From positions 1 through 64,000 of the forward strand of contig JNEN01001236.1 of assembly GCA_000697355.1 (NCBI GenBank): a stretch of 64,000 nt of DNA, written 5' to 3'. The notes under the pieces are model-generated. The model was not told the DNA's origin. It made no database searches and saw nothing but the letters and a program-made list of their open reading frames with translations. The DNA comes from Syncephalastrum monosporum B8922 (Eukaryota > Mucoromycota > Mucoromycetes > Mucorales > Syncephalastraceae). The position numbers were made by a program, and so were the translations under genes. Shown one piece after another: positions 9,236 through 22,014 of the stretch (within the stretch, counting starts at the first letter, position 1; the number at the start of each line of letters is the position of its first letter).

Positions 9236-10856
9236 CCCTTTGGTATTTCTGTCTCCTCATAATTTATCCTTCTAGTATACTATATCCTCCTCTGTACATA
9301 CCCACCCTTTACATAGCTTCATGCAAGTAAATCCCCTCTCGCTGCGGCATATGCTTACTTTTTATTTTATTTTTATTTTTGCTTGTATCACCCCACCCCA
9401 CTTGTTGACACCCACAAAAGCAGGCTTTCGTACCGCGATGACGTCCCCTGCCCAAACAATTGTTCGTGCTAAGATAGCAGGCTGGCGCACATGATGCGTA
9501 TACACACACGTGCCTTTGACCCGTCCTGGCTTCAACCGGCCGTGGGCTGTCTGAGCGGCTCAATAAACAAGAAGACAAGACGCGACTTATGGCGACTATC
9601 ACTGTGAGCAAGTTGCGATACGGACAGGTACCACGCATGCAAATATGTATTTAGACTGCCTGGTCGCATCAATACATGAATGTAGGGGAATGCCGCTTGT
9701 TTCTTTTATTTCCATCCGAACTTCTTGTAGCCGTGACATAATATCACTTGTCATGGCATGCATGATAGAAACGACCTAAAATAAATTCATAGGTGCGGCT
9801 AAATCCATTCGACATCGTTCGTCAGTTTCTTACAGATGTGTCATTATTTCCAGCCCACTCGTTTTGGAAGAAGAGAAGAAGGCAAGCAAAAAAAAAAAAA
9901 AAAAAAAGGCGCGGAGCGCCCAAAAAAAAAAAAAAAAAAAAAAAGCCTTGCAGGCAGCAGTGTCTGAGCCCAGGAGCAGGAGTTGGTTCTACGTGTTACC
10001 TGCCTGCGCACACTTGTGTGCCCATTTTATGAAACAAACCTTTTTTTTTTCTTGTGTCCCTTCATTACAGCACATGTTGACTTCATGCAGCAAGACGAGC
10101 CGTCATCCTTTTTTCTTTGGATGCTGTGCAGGTATCAAACAAAACTGCAGAAAGCATCGCACGACCCGTCGTGTTTCGCGACGCTATAAAGTCATCCAAT
10201 AAATAATGGGGTATGTCTTTTTTCCTGCGATGGCATATTCTCCTTTAGGGGAGATCCAATGAGCGATCAGGAAGAGCACCTGATTTTTGACAGACAAGAA
10301 GCCCTTAACTTGGGGAGCGTCGGAAGCCAAAGGCACCCAGTCCAGTGGGCTGTTGTGTTGCACCGAAATCCCCAATGAGGGCTCTTTGTGTCTGTCATGT
10401 GTGTGTCAAGCGAGATTATCGAGAGACCCAAAGAGGAGTAGTCAAAGCAGAAAAAAAAGCGCAAGAGGAACGGAGAAAGCTCACACACAATCAACGAGCA
10501 GCTAAGAAAGGTACATAGGAGTGGGAACACTACGCCTAGTCGTTGCATATTACACACAGTTGCTTGCAGGATTTTCTTTTCCGCTGCACTAAAAAAGAGC
10601 ATTCATTGTGTATGAGTATGTGCGCATGTATGTATGTGCGTACGCGTGTTCATATATTTACACTTGCCGCGCGCGGCAGCAGACATGACACTCTTAAAGA
10701 GACGGGATGCTGGAGATGGAAAGGGTAAGGTCGCACCATCACCCTTGGATTCGAACCTTTTTTTTTTTTTTTTCCACTTTTCAGTCTCCTTCCCTTTTCC
10801 CTTTTCCCTTTTCCTTTTGCTTTTTATACTCTTTTACTTCTATCACACACGGAAGA
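9236..10856. other. 1.6 kb intergenic
   Basis: 3' flank of the kinase gene and upstream region of the coiled-coil gene. The notable feature is two poly-A runs (about 9888-9907 and 9921-9943) separated by the self-complementary GGCGCGGAGCGCC. The last 130 bp before 10857 are strongly pyrimidine-rich. Small open frames here are not supported. Confidence 0.4.
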
Positions 10857-13800
10857 ATGCCAGAAGCTGCCCCCACCGTTGCGAAGCGTCGAGTCGCACC
10901 AGCAACGACCACTACGGCAGGCGCGAAAATCTCGAGCGCGGGAGCGACCAAACGCCCAGCTGCAGTCGGCACCACGCCTGCGACAGCCCGATCTGTCAAG
11001 CCTACGACAGCACGTACACCCGCCAGCTCGGCCATCAGCTCGACTGCCGCTCGTACTCGGACCACAGCCACAACTGCGAGTAAGACGGCCACCGCCACGC
11101 CCGGCGTGAAACGTGTATCGCCCACTGCTTCGGCCGCGAAACGCACGTCACCTACAACGAGCAAGGCAGCCACGACCCCCTCGGCCACGCGTCGTCCTTC
11201 GACGGTCTCCACCGCACGTCGCACCTCCACCGCCTCATCTGCCTCGGCTACAGCAGCACCGCGAACACCGTCCTCGTCGGCGCAGCTCAGTGATTTGAAA
11301 AAAGAAATCAAGTCGCTCAATGAAAAAGTAATTGATAAAAGGGCAAACAATTCCCATGATCATGCCGCCCGACTGACAAGGATTTAATTTTTCGCTTTTT
11401 TTTTTTTTGTGTGTGTCGCCAGAATGAAGCAATCCAGGCGGAACTGAACGACAAACAAAGCCAACTGGGTACCAAGCAAACCGAGCTGACCGAACTCCAG
11501 AGTCAGCTCGATAAGGTCAAGGCCGAGCTGGAGGAGCGCCAGCAGAGACAGGCTGAGCTTGAGCAGGCTCACGCATCCAAACTCGCCGAGTTGCAGGAAC
11601 AGGCCCGCGTGGCTCAAGCCGCGGCTGAAGCATTCGACCAAGAAAAGCAGACCCTCATACGAGAACACGAGGCTGCCCAAGAGGCGTGGCAGGAAAAGAT
11701 GGACGATGCATGCGATAAACTCGAAGAGGAGAAACAGGCCCTCGATGAACAGATCGTGCAAAAAGAAGCCGAAGTCAGAAAGCTCAAGAAGGACCTGGAT
11801 GAGCTGCGTGACGAAATTCAGGTACAATCCCCCTTTTTCGAGTATAGCAATCCACAGGGTATCTCATATTTCGCCTGTATCAGGAAATGCACAAGTCGCA
11901 TCAGGACCGACTGACAACATTAAGTAATCAACTCAAAGAGAAGCACGCGGCCCAGCTCGAAAGTTTGCGTCAGGAGTATGAAAGTAGGCTGCCCGCCAAC
12001 TTGCCTGATAAGGCTCAGACCGAGCAACTGGAATTGAAAATCAAGGTGAGCGAAAGAATGCAACACAGCGCCAAAGGACCAAAAAAAAAAAAAAAAGATA
12101 GATAGATATCACACACACACACACACACACAGACATGGTATCCTTACCTCTCACTAACGTGCCCTCTTCTTTTTATTTTTCGCGGCTTCAGGAACTCGAG
12201 CGCGCATCCCAAACAGCCAGGGAGGAATACGAAAAGGAGTTGGCTGCTGCAAAGCAATCTTCGAAAACGGAATTTGATGCCTTAAGGACAGCCCATCAGC
12301 AACAGACAGCCGAGCTGGCGGCCGACCACAAGGTAACAAAGAATAAATATATGAAAAATACCCTATAGGCGTTAAAGTTTATGAATGTAACGTTGCTTCT
12401 CCTTTTATTTTTCCAGAACGCGATTGCTGCGTTGCACAAGGAACACAATGAAAAGATCAAGAGCCTGCAAGAGACGTACGACCGCAAATTGGCTGAGACG
12501 CGCTCTCTCCTTGAGAAAAACAACTCGGTTGATATTGAAAAGCTGCGCAGCGATACGGAGGTAAAATAATCATCATAAATGACACATGACAGCGGGGTGT
12601 TGGGCCTAAATCACTTGCTTATGTAAAATGGCATTATTCATAGGCGGGATTGCGCAAGGAGTTTGAAAATGACAAGAAGCGACTGGTGACAACCCATGAA
12701 AAGGAGTCTGAGCGACTCAAGGAGCTGAATCGACGGGTGCTTAGCGAGGTAGCAAAGTTGCGAGCTGAGGCGGGCGAGAAAAAGATCAAGATGGAACAAG
12801 AATACAAGCAGCGCCTGGAAGAGGAACGAGGCAAGGAACAGGTAAGATGTCAAACTCTATCTGTTGGATCTTCGATTAGAATCATTCATGCTTTCTGGAT
12901 CTATCTTCAGCGGAAGCTGGAAGAAACGTTGGCTGCGCAGCTCTCTGAGCTTGAAAACCGACATGCAAAGGCGCTCGAGGAACAAGCACAGGAACATCAG
13001 ACAGCGATGGAGAAGCATGTGACAGAGTTGACACGCCAGCACAACGCCGCCGTGGAATCATTGGAAGCAGCGCATGCACGGGCCCTTCAGGATGCCAAGA
13101 CAAATGGCTGGGACATTGGTCGTGCCGAGGCCGAAGCGGGCTTTTCCAAACAAGTGGAACAGCTCAAGACGGCGCATCAACAAGCCATTCAGCAAATGCA
13201 GGACCATCACGACCGGAGCCTGTCGCATATTGAGGCGCAATTGCAGCAGCAACAGCAAGCAGAGCAGGATGCCAACGACACAAAGAAAGTGGACCCGACA
13301 AGCAACGTGGCCGAGATAAAAAAAGAAGTCGAGGTACGATGAAGATATTGACGTACATATGCGGGGAACACGCGAAAAAATAAGGGGGGCGGGAAGGTCT
13401 TGTTTTCATCTCCCCCATTCCGTGATAAGCTAAATCATAAATGTTATAGGCTGCACTGAAGCAACTCCAAGCCGCGGACATAGCGCGTTTGACAGCCGAG
13501 CATGATTCCAAGTTCAATGAAATGAAACGCCATTACATTCTGCAACGCGATCGCGAAACGGCCGCGCACAAACAGAAAATCGAGGAGGCCGAAAACAGCA
13601 TCAAAGAGTTGCAAGAGGCATTACACAAGGTAAGACATGGCATATCCCTGTCGCCGGAAAAGAAATCTAAAAAGGCAGCAAAAGGCTCGAGCGGATCATG
13701 CCGTTGAGAACGACAGCGCTAAAACGGTAAAAATAATCCTTGTGCGACAGACCGCCATCGACTGACTCACGGTTCTCTTTTGTTTGGATTTCACACACAA

Positions 13801-14618
13801 AAAGGAGGAATTGCGTCAACTCAAGGAAGAAAACGCCGTCCTTCGCAAGCACCTCGATGAACAGCGCCAAGACCCGGTGGCGCATGAGAAGGTTCGTAGC
13901 GATTGCCTGCTATGTAAGGTGAAAAAGTTCGGTAACCAACCAATTTAAACCACGCGAGCAGCACAAACAGCCCGATCAGACTAAACAGGGTGACCCCACA
14001 TCCGAACAACAAGAAAAAGTCTTGGCAGCCACGGTCAAGCCTCATACCACAAACAGCAATGGCAAGACCATCACTGAGCTCGAAAACCTTACACAAACAC
14101 TCAAGGCCTTGATGGCGGGTGATGTCATGCAAGGCAGCAGCTCACCGACGGTAGGTTACACCAGGACAGGGACGGGCTCAATCAATAATAGGGCCAACCA
14201 GAACTAAAAATTTCTGCAGTTTGAAACAGAGTCAGACCCCGTCGCACAGACTCGGAAGGAGTTCGCCGCACAGCTTGCCGCAGTACAGCGCGCATGCCAG
14301 CAGCTGCTCAATCAGCAAGGAGAGGCCCAAGGTTCAGAGAGCGATGATGTGGGCAGCAAAGTGACTGAGTGGGTATGTCGAGATGAAGAAATAATCACAA
14401 TGAATTGAGGAAACGATGTAGCTTACCAAAACGGTGAATTCAATTGTAGACCCGATTGACTCAGGAAGGCGAATCAGAGCAAATCATGAGGTACAAAGAG
14501 AACAGACACATTTGTGAATTACACAAAATGCTGACATATCCATCCATTCTTACCTATGATCAGAGTCGTGGATGATCTGGACGTGAAACGCAAGGATGGA
14601 TCACCCAAGCGACAGTAG
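10857..14618 (+). CDS. Long coiled-coil protein, 14 exons, unrecognised
   Basis: Exons 10857-11327, 11423-11821, 11884-12045, 12192-12332, 12417-12560, 12644-12841, 12911-13333, 13450-13629, 13685-13726, 13805-13891, 13962-14150, 14220-14372, 14450-14490 and 14564-14618 give 894 aa. Residues 1-145 are a basic Ser/Thr/Ala/Pro-rich, disordered region of the sort that often binds microtubules. From residue 150 to about 760 the protein is almost continuous heptad-type coiled coil (Glu/Lys/Gln/Leu-rich), with a short polar tail ending SPKRQ. Twelve of thirteen introns are phase 0. The 42-nt exon at 13685-13726 is the least certain. A structural or cytoskeletal role is a guess from composition; I do not recognise the family. 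Confidence 0.75.
12065..12132. repeat. Microsatellites inside intron 3 of the coiled-coil gene
   Basis: An A-tract, GATA repeats and a CA repeat follow one another within the intron 12046-12191. No function is suggested. Confidence 0.7.
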
Positions 14619-14842
14619 AGTACACTATAAGCTTCCTGACGACGGGAAAAACCCTCTCAAAAAGATAATGATCCTTGCAAAAAGAAAGAAAAAAGAAAAC
14701 ATGTGTGTTAGCTTCTATTTTTAGCAAGGCGAGAAAACAGAGGATTCTCTTTAAAAGGATGTGACCCCCCATCTTTCTTTTACAATTTTTTAACCCACGT
14801 ATGGACCCATTTCCCCCCTTTTTCTTTTTTCTGTTCATGTAA

Positions 14843-17800
14843 ATGAAAGGTTACCACTCTACCGACCCTTCATACTCCAACTTTACGCCTCCAACACCCA
14901 TTCCTTCTCGTTCGAGCCCTGATCAACACACGACACAACCGCTGAAGCGCACCAGGGCAAAACGTAGCTGTGATTTCTGCCGTAAACGAAAATCCCGTTG
15001 CGACGCTGATACTTCGATACCATGTTCCAATTGCAGAGCTGTGCGTTATGTCCTCCAGTCCTTCTTTTGAACGAGTCGAACTCATCTGTCTTATATATTA
15101 GTGGGGCTATACATGCGAATTCCAGACGGTTCGAAAGAAACGCGGACCTCCCAGTGTGTAAGCATGGTTCTTCTATTTATTTATTTATTGTCTTACGCAA
15201 ATGGCCTTCTCATTGCGGTTTTTTTCCTTTTTTCTCTATTATATTCTTGCTGACGCTACCTTAATTTGAAACGATTAGCTACGTTGATAATCTTGAGAAA
15301 CGATGCAAAAAGATGGAAAACCTCTTGACCCTCTTGACGCAGCGTTCAATCAAAGAGCTCGAGAAAGAAGACTTTCGAATCGACGAAAAGATGGCTGTAC
15401 TGGGTTCAGACGACGATGAATGTGACTTCAACGGCAGCAACAACCACAATGGCACAGATAACGATGAAGAGGAAGACCCTGCGTATTCTGAAACAGACGA
15501 GGCCAACCAGGCCAGCGATGGTGCGGACGAAACGGAAGTCAGCCTCGAAGAGCGACTCGCCAAGTTAAACATTGCCAACTACGACGACATCACGTACACG
15601 GGCCGGTCAGCGAGTATTAAGCTCATCGATCCTGAGCTTTTTCGGTCGAAACCTTACGTCCCATGGCCGGGGAGAGACGACGTGGCGCTGCAACTCACGG
15701 CCCAGAACGAATTGGTGGTGGTACGCACTGCAAAGACAGACACGAAACTCGACATTGGCTTGTCGATGCACAGCCTAAGTTTGCACAATCCAACTCCGGT
15801 TCCCACCCACCATCATGGCCGTCCCACATCTGCTTTTATCGACAAAATGATTGACGTGTAGGTGATCAATAAGGCCTTTTGGCATCCACATCTCATTCTT
15901 CCCCCCCCCTCCTCCCTGTAGTTACTTTACCCACCTGCATCCGTTTCTGCCAATCGTCAACAAGACAAGGTTTGCGAACCACCGTCCCAAAGTGCTCCTG
16001 TATGCAATGCTCGCCTTGGCATGTCGATTTTCAGCACAGTACTTTGCGGAGAACAGCGAAAAGAGCTTTGGATATGCCCAGATGTATTTCCAAAAGGTGA
16101 TGAAGCGACTGCGCGATGACACGTTTCGGTCGCGATTATGCCTAGTACAGGCAGCCCTCCTCGTGACACTCTACCTGGACCTGGATGACGGCGCACAAAG
16201 CGAATCAATCCAATGGTACACGCTCGGCACAGCTATTCGAATGGCGCAAGACCTGGGACTCCACCGGTCCTGTGCTCATTGGAAAATGCTCCCAGCCTCT
16301 GAAATCGAGACGCGCCATCGTGTGTTTTATGCCTGCTACTTTCTCGATCGCTGGTTGAGTGCGAGGGCAGGCAAGCCTTTGACCATCCTCGACCGTGACT
16401 TTGATACCACGCTGCCTTCGGTCTACGAAATTACGGATAATGACCCGCAAACGCATGACGGCGTGCCCCGATACCAGTCATTTATGCTGCTGGCCAAACT
16501 GTCAGAGATACTGGGTCGCGTACTCAAGGCATTGTATGCACCCAGCGCCAAACACTGCAACTCCAACGCAGGGTTAGACGATCCCACCATCCTGCAGGTT
16601 TTTGATCGACGTCTCAAGACATGGCGCCAATCGATGGAGGAATGCCACGGCCTGCCACCCTCCGAAAAAGGTATATACAAAAAATCACATGATTCCTCTG
16701 TCTCGTGATCTGGATCTAACATTGGGCTTAATGCTATTCTCAATGCGTAGCCCATCTCGAGATATTCTACTACACCATCCTCCTCCTCTTGCATCGTCCT
16801 TTTATCGAATTCGCCGACGAGCTTGAGCAGATGGCCCTTGACTCACGGCGGGGCTGTACTGAGGCGGCATCGACCATTTGCGAGATTGCGAGACAGCGGC
16901 TCGAGTCGCACGACCCCTATCTGCTCTGTCTGCCGACCTGCTTTGTGTACGCGTTGTTCCAATCAGCACTTGTCCACCTTGCGAATGCGGTGCATGACCG
17001 ACAATCCAAGGACAAGCTCGCAGCCGTGGAGCAGTCGGTCAGTCTTGTGAGACAGCACAGTCAGCTGGTATCCGCACGAAGAGCGCTGGAGATCTTAAAG
17101 ATGCTGGGTGCTCTCCACGGCATAGCGATCGATTGTAGTCCTGCCGCAAACAATGATGCCCTGCCGGCTGTCACGCACTTGCCTGCGGGAACCGCGGTTC
17201 CTGCAACTGTTCCGAATGCAGCCACGCATCATGCACCCATAGATCAGACGCATCCGCCTCACCATGCACCTTCCCACGTGCCACTTCCCCACTTTCCCCA
17301 ACCTCTCTTTCCCATCGTCAAGCAGGAGCCATCTTGGTACGACCAGCACGTCGTGGCACCTGCCGACGTCATGTCCAATCTCTCTATCCCGTCGTCCTAT
17401 GTCACTCCGGAAGCGGCCGCGGCAGCTGCAGTCGCAGGCATGCCTGTCCTTGATACCGGCCTGTGCTACGCAAACAGCCCTGCATGGCAGTCTCATATCG
17501 CGCAGCAACACCAAGACCAACAGCAACGCCATCATCCTCACAACAGCCATCTGCACCAAAATAACCTCATGATGCATGTATCCTCTCCTTCTCCTGCCCA
17601 TCTCGCCTTCTTCCCTTCGCCGCATCCGCCACATCAGCATCAGCATCAGCACCAACACCAACACCAACACCAACACCAGCATCCTCATCCTCATCCTCCT
17701 CCTCCTTCCTCTCAGCCTCCACCTCCACCCCAGACCCAAACCCAAAGCATGCCGCTCACTGCATCTCCTACGTCACTGCCCAACACCCCCGCCTCCGCTA

Positions 17801-17979
17801 TACAGAACCGTCCCCACGATCCTTCCACTTCGTCCGCATCCTCCTCTTCCAACTCGTCCTTTGTATCCACACCACACCCAGCCACTTTACCCCCATCCAA
17901 CCTAGGCTGGGACTTTGATATGTATGTTGATCAAGATCCTTCTCGTCGTCAATATGACTTTCTCCCGCCACATCCCTAG
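14843..17979 (+). CDS. Zn2Cys6 transcription factor with fungal MHR domain
   Basis: Exons 14843-15040, 15102-15157, 15279-15857, 15922-16670 and 16751-17979 give 936 aa. The N-terminal binuclear cluster is CDFCRKRKSRC ... CSNC, completed across the first intron by RAWGYTCEF (spacing C-x2-C-x6-C-x7-C-x2-C-x6-C). A basic linker and a short heptad segment (YVDNLEKRCKKMENLL) for dimerisation follow, then an acidic stretch. The fungal-specific middle homology region begins near YFTHLHPFLPIVNKTRF. The last 300 residues are low-complexity with a His/Gln repeat (17635-17685) and Pro/Ser runs. It is a nuclear DNA-binding regulator. The target genes cannot be told from sequence. Confidence 0.9.
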
Positions 17980-18105
17980 GCTCCTCACCCTCCCTCTCTC
18001 TACCTCTCTCTCCCTCTCGCTCTCTCTCTCTTTTTTTTTCTCTTTCTCTCTTCCTCTCCATCCTACAATTTTGCTTTCCCCATTTTTGTGTACCATAGGT
18101 TGTAA

Positions 18106-18111
18106 AATAAA
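18106..18111 (+). terminator. Possible poly(A) signal of the Zn2Cys6 gene
   Basis: AATAAA, about 127 nt after the stop at 17979. It fits a 3' UTR end, but no transcript evidence is available. Confidence 0.4.
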
Positions 18112-19082
18112 AGATTGCACATACACTGTCTGTCGTCTCTCAATCTTCGAGACATAAAACCCTATGCAATCTCTTATGTTCATCCTACCTATGCTACTGA
18201 ATAAACCTTTATGCACGGTTATCCAATAATTTCAAGTTATTTTATTAAGTCACTCGTTTCTCTATCATGTCGCGTTTGTCTGGATATCTGAAGCGACAAC
18301 CTGCTTGTCCATCTTCACTGATGGCCATGCTATCCGCCCCGACCAGCACTCGGCTGATGCATACATCAGGACGGTGCAATTTGGCCATGATGAGTGGTGC
18401 GATTCACTGGATGACAGTGAATAGAGGGTACTAAGAGTTACAGCCCCCCCCCCAACTCGATGAACGTAAGTGAAGCATATTTTCAGTGTCTGATGTATTC
18501 TAGCTTCTTTACGCGCGCACGAGCAGCCTACATGTGGATAATTATCTTTCTCACTGCTTGATCATAACAGCAGTCGTTCTTTGGTGCGATGACTAATGGT
18601 TGATATGCATCAGCAAGATGGTCGTAGAGGTCTGCGTCGACTTACGCCAGATGACTCTTTGCATGTAGAATTGCGAAGTGGCGCGCACAGTTATTTACGC
18701 GAGTCGCGTGAACTTTGGTATACGGCACTAGGCCTGTGTGATGGCTATGTTGTAGCAAATTCACATGTAGGTCCGGAAAAAAAAAAAGACGTGGCACTCG
18801 TTTTACTATCAGATACACTGGATCAAAGAATTGCACCTTGGCTGAACGTAATTAAAGGAACACAGCGGGCTATGTGCGGACGTAGGGTGGATATGGGAAC
18901 GAGGGAGGGATGGGGAGGAGACAGGAACAAAACAAGAGTGATATATACAATTTCATTTGACTTTTGGCCTGGAGTGACCCCCTATACGTTGAGGTGACAC
19001 GTCAGACCAAAAGAACACGAACGATGGATATGTAACAGGAAAATTTGCTTCTACCGATTTAGGACTTGAGTCTATCCACAGG
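18112..19082. other. Intergenic between convergent genes
   Basis: No gene supported. The 133-codon frame at 18596-18997 (plus) has no recognisable features and lies just beyond the 3' end of the minus-strand E3 ligase. A C-run occurs near 18443. Confidence 0.4.
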
Positions 19083-22014
19083 TTAGCAAGCGGGTAGATA
19101 CGCTCTGCAGACAGGGCACTCGAGCTTGATGCGCATCCACTAAAGAAGTACATGCATAATGAGTCAGTGATACGTCAGTAAAATGAACAAGAAAGAGGCA
19201 CTTGCCTTCTCGAGACACTCGGTATGGAAAAGATGCTGACAGGGTGTCACCATATACTGTGCCCGACCCAACACATGCAGTCCAGGCGGTCCAGCGGCCG
19301 AAGTATCCACCGGCAGCATGCAGATAGCACAGTCCTTAGGATGCTGTGCCGGAGCGTCCTGTGCTGACTCTTCATCCTCAGGTGGTATGATGGGATGGTA
19401 GTTGTATGTTTGCGGCATATACTAATATATATAGAAAAAGAAAGCATTTTAGCGTGCAAATGTGGGGCGGCAAGAAAAAGAAACCTTACCCGCTCAGGCA
19501 CAAAGAACCGCGGGCCAAGCAGATCCTGCAGGAAGAGGATGAAGGCCTGCAGCGCGACGTAGAGGACGAGCACATACACCCAGTCAGAAGGCTCGTGGGC
19601 GATCAAGTTGTGAGGGCAACCGTAGATATCTGTCAGAAAAATAAGAAAAAAGTTAGATTTTCCGTCACTTTTTACGTGCTTCTAAAAACAGAACACGTAC
19701 ACAGAGGCACAAGCAGTCGGCTAGTGCTCATCCCCACCACATAGCGCCAGCTCAGTGGGCGTCGACAACCACGCACGACGTTGCGGACGATCTGGGGCAC
19801 CCAGAATGAAAACAGGCCGAAACCGAGCACGCCGATAATCAGGTTTTGCACAAAGGCAGATCGGGTCGCGGTCTGATAAAACAAGAACAGCCCAAACAGT
19901 AATAGTGCGTCTACGAGGACTCCGAACATTAATCTCACTTTAACCCTAATCAACAGATGACGCACTTACAGAGTCTGTAATAGAGCATGCTGATGTCACG
20001 TCGCGGATCACTGAGGGTAGCGGTTGGTCGCGCAGGCTGCGGCGTGTTGGCCAAAGGTAGCAGGGATCCTGGTGCAGTGGCGCGCTGAGCTGCAGGGACG
20101 GTTTGTGCCTGCTGCTGCTGTTGTGCTGGCTGCTGTTGTGGGACATCTGGACTCGTACGCGCGACTTCTGGGCGTTGGATCCGCCACACGACGAGCAGGT
20201 AGCGCATGCCAAATACCGAGACGGATATAAAGTTGAAGAATGCCACGGCCGCGAATGACATGAACACGGTCTCGATCACGACGCCCGTGGTCAGGTGCAA
20301 CAAGCAAAGGTATCCATCCATCATGGCTTGCATGGCAATGGTCCAGTAGGACACGTTGGAAACGCTCTAAACTCGCATTAAGTCGTCATTGCAACTCAGA
20401 TCGCCTACCACCCTGACAAGTCTTACCGAAGGCGTTGGGGTATACTCCATTTGCTGGATGAGGGAGAAGATCTGGATGACGGCAGCAACAGCGGCCATCG
20501 CGGCATAGGACACCGCTTTGCTATAATATTTTTCGATCTTGGTGCCCTCTGCCTCTTGCACAGACATGCTCAGGCCACAGTTGGGAGAATACATGACGCT
20601 TGACATGGCGAGGCGAGGCGGTTTGATGGTGCTGATGCCCTGAGGGTTCTCCAGCTCTGTGTGTGTGTGATCCCACCCTACCCGTTAGCGTGTGCTTGCT
20701 AAACATGGCAGGGCGTTTCATACCTTTCTCATACTCTCTCAGTTGAGCGGACTTGACGTCATGTGGAGCCGGATGGAGCTGCAAGAACATCTCGAAGGTG
20801 CAACCGAATGCAACGGAAATCGGACGATCTAAGCCAAACAAGCATCAGTCGATCCGTACTTTTTATAGAGCACGCGGGATGTGTGTGTGTGTGTGCGTGT
20901 ATATGCTTTTCTCACCATGATCGTCCACCGTCTGCGCTCCCCAGGCCGCAATCTCCTTGAGTTCCTCGATGCGTTTGTCGATCTGCTCATTGAGCACGGC
21001 CCTGGTCTGAGTCATGGATCGGTTGGATGGCAGCATGTGGAGCAGATCTTCCAAGGAGGTAGGGATACTGTCATGTAGAAGAGATCAGCATAATGATGAG
21101 GATGGTTATTATTTGGATCGGTGCTAAATTAGATTGTTCTTGCTCTTGTTCTTTGTTTTTCTTACCCGTCCGGCACGCCCATCAGGAAGAGTGTACCATT
21201 GCCAAGAAAATGAACGCCTTCCGCCAGCAGCAAGGCGCCGTAGTCGCTTTTCTCGGCGTCCTTGAGGCGCATGTAACCCTAAAAGGAATGAAAAGATGGT
21301 ATCAGAACCACCACTGTGTGAGGATGGTGTCATGTGCTACCTCGATATAGTGCACACCCTCCTCCTTGGTAGCGGTCGATTTCAGGTTGAGCGTAAAAGA
21401 GCCATCGCCATCAAAGTGGAATTCGCCACGGTCTTCTTCCTGCAGCGTGCGGTTGCTGGCAGGGTCGGAAGAAGGCACAGAAACATTCTGACTGGACCAG
21501 TCGCCTTATGTTTTAGATGATGTGGATGAAGGTAGATAGGATAGCAGACAGTTGAAATGAACATGAACATGAACATGAATATGAATATGGATACGAGTAT
21601 GAGTATGAGCGTGAGCATGAGTATGAAACCACTCTATGGATATGGATATGATAGTGGAATGTCCTGTTGTTTTACCTCTGAATACCCCTGTGATGTTGTG
21701 ATAATAGTGAGGGGCAGCTCCCTTGCCAATAGCGTGCAGCTGCTGGACTTGGTGCTCCACGGCAGAGGGAAGAAGCTATTCACGTACACTTAGCGTCGGT
21801 TGCCCATGACAGAATAGGATAGGATAGGTTATGACATTACGTGAGTCTGGTTGTGGCCAAAGGTGACGTTGTTCAGCGCTTCTTTCTCGGTCTGAAACGA
21901 ATCGAGAAGGGCTTCGATGGTCGGACGACCCTTTCGGGCCGCATCGTCTTCAGAAAAGTTGAGGAAGAGGAGGGAGAAGAGGAAAAGGAGCATGTAAAAG
22001 CTGGACCGATTCAT
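19083..22014 (-). CDS. TUL1: Tul1/Dsc1-type transmembrane RING E3 ubiquitin ligase
   Basis: Twelve exons: 22014-21841, 21775-21676, 21504-21341, 21278-21166, 21067-20916, 20828-20724, 20656-20427, 20366-19970, 19937-19701, 19629-19490, 19421-19206 and 19139-19083, giving 694 aa, close to fission-yeast Dsc1. A hydrophobic signal sequence starts at the first Met. A lumenal domain follows with N-glycosylation sequons and the family phrase GVPDG. Then come several membrane spans, a Q-rich loop and the C-terminal RING: CAICMLPVD ... CQHLFHTECLEK, then CPVCRAYLP at the extreme C-terminus. The family is the catalytic subunit of the Golgi/endosomal DSC ligase, which acts in membrane-protein quality control and SREBP processing. 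The last intron (19205-19140) uses a GC donor. The gene converges on the Zn2Cys6 gene. Confidence 0.92.
21557..21650. repeat. Degenerate hexanucleotide minisatellite in intron 2 of the E3 gene
   Basis: Tandem ATGAAC/ATGAAT/GAGTAT-type hexamers with progressive substitutions, wholly inside the intron 21675-21505. Confidence 0.7.

Noticed and set aside
10743..10756. TTCGAA-type tRNA T-loop (reverse) near 10745, and another near 30231
   Set aside because: Flanking bases do not form T-stem, anticodon stem or acceptor stem; one lies in a leader and the other in an intron.
17095..17745. 216-codon minus-strand open frame
   Set aside because: Antisense of the His/Pro-rich C-terminus of the Zn2Cys6 factor; repetitive Met/Leu/Arg content is a by-product of CAN and CCN codons.
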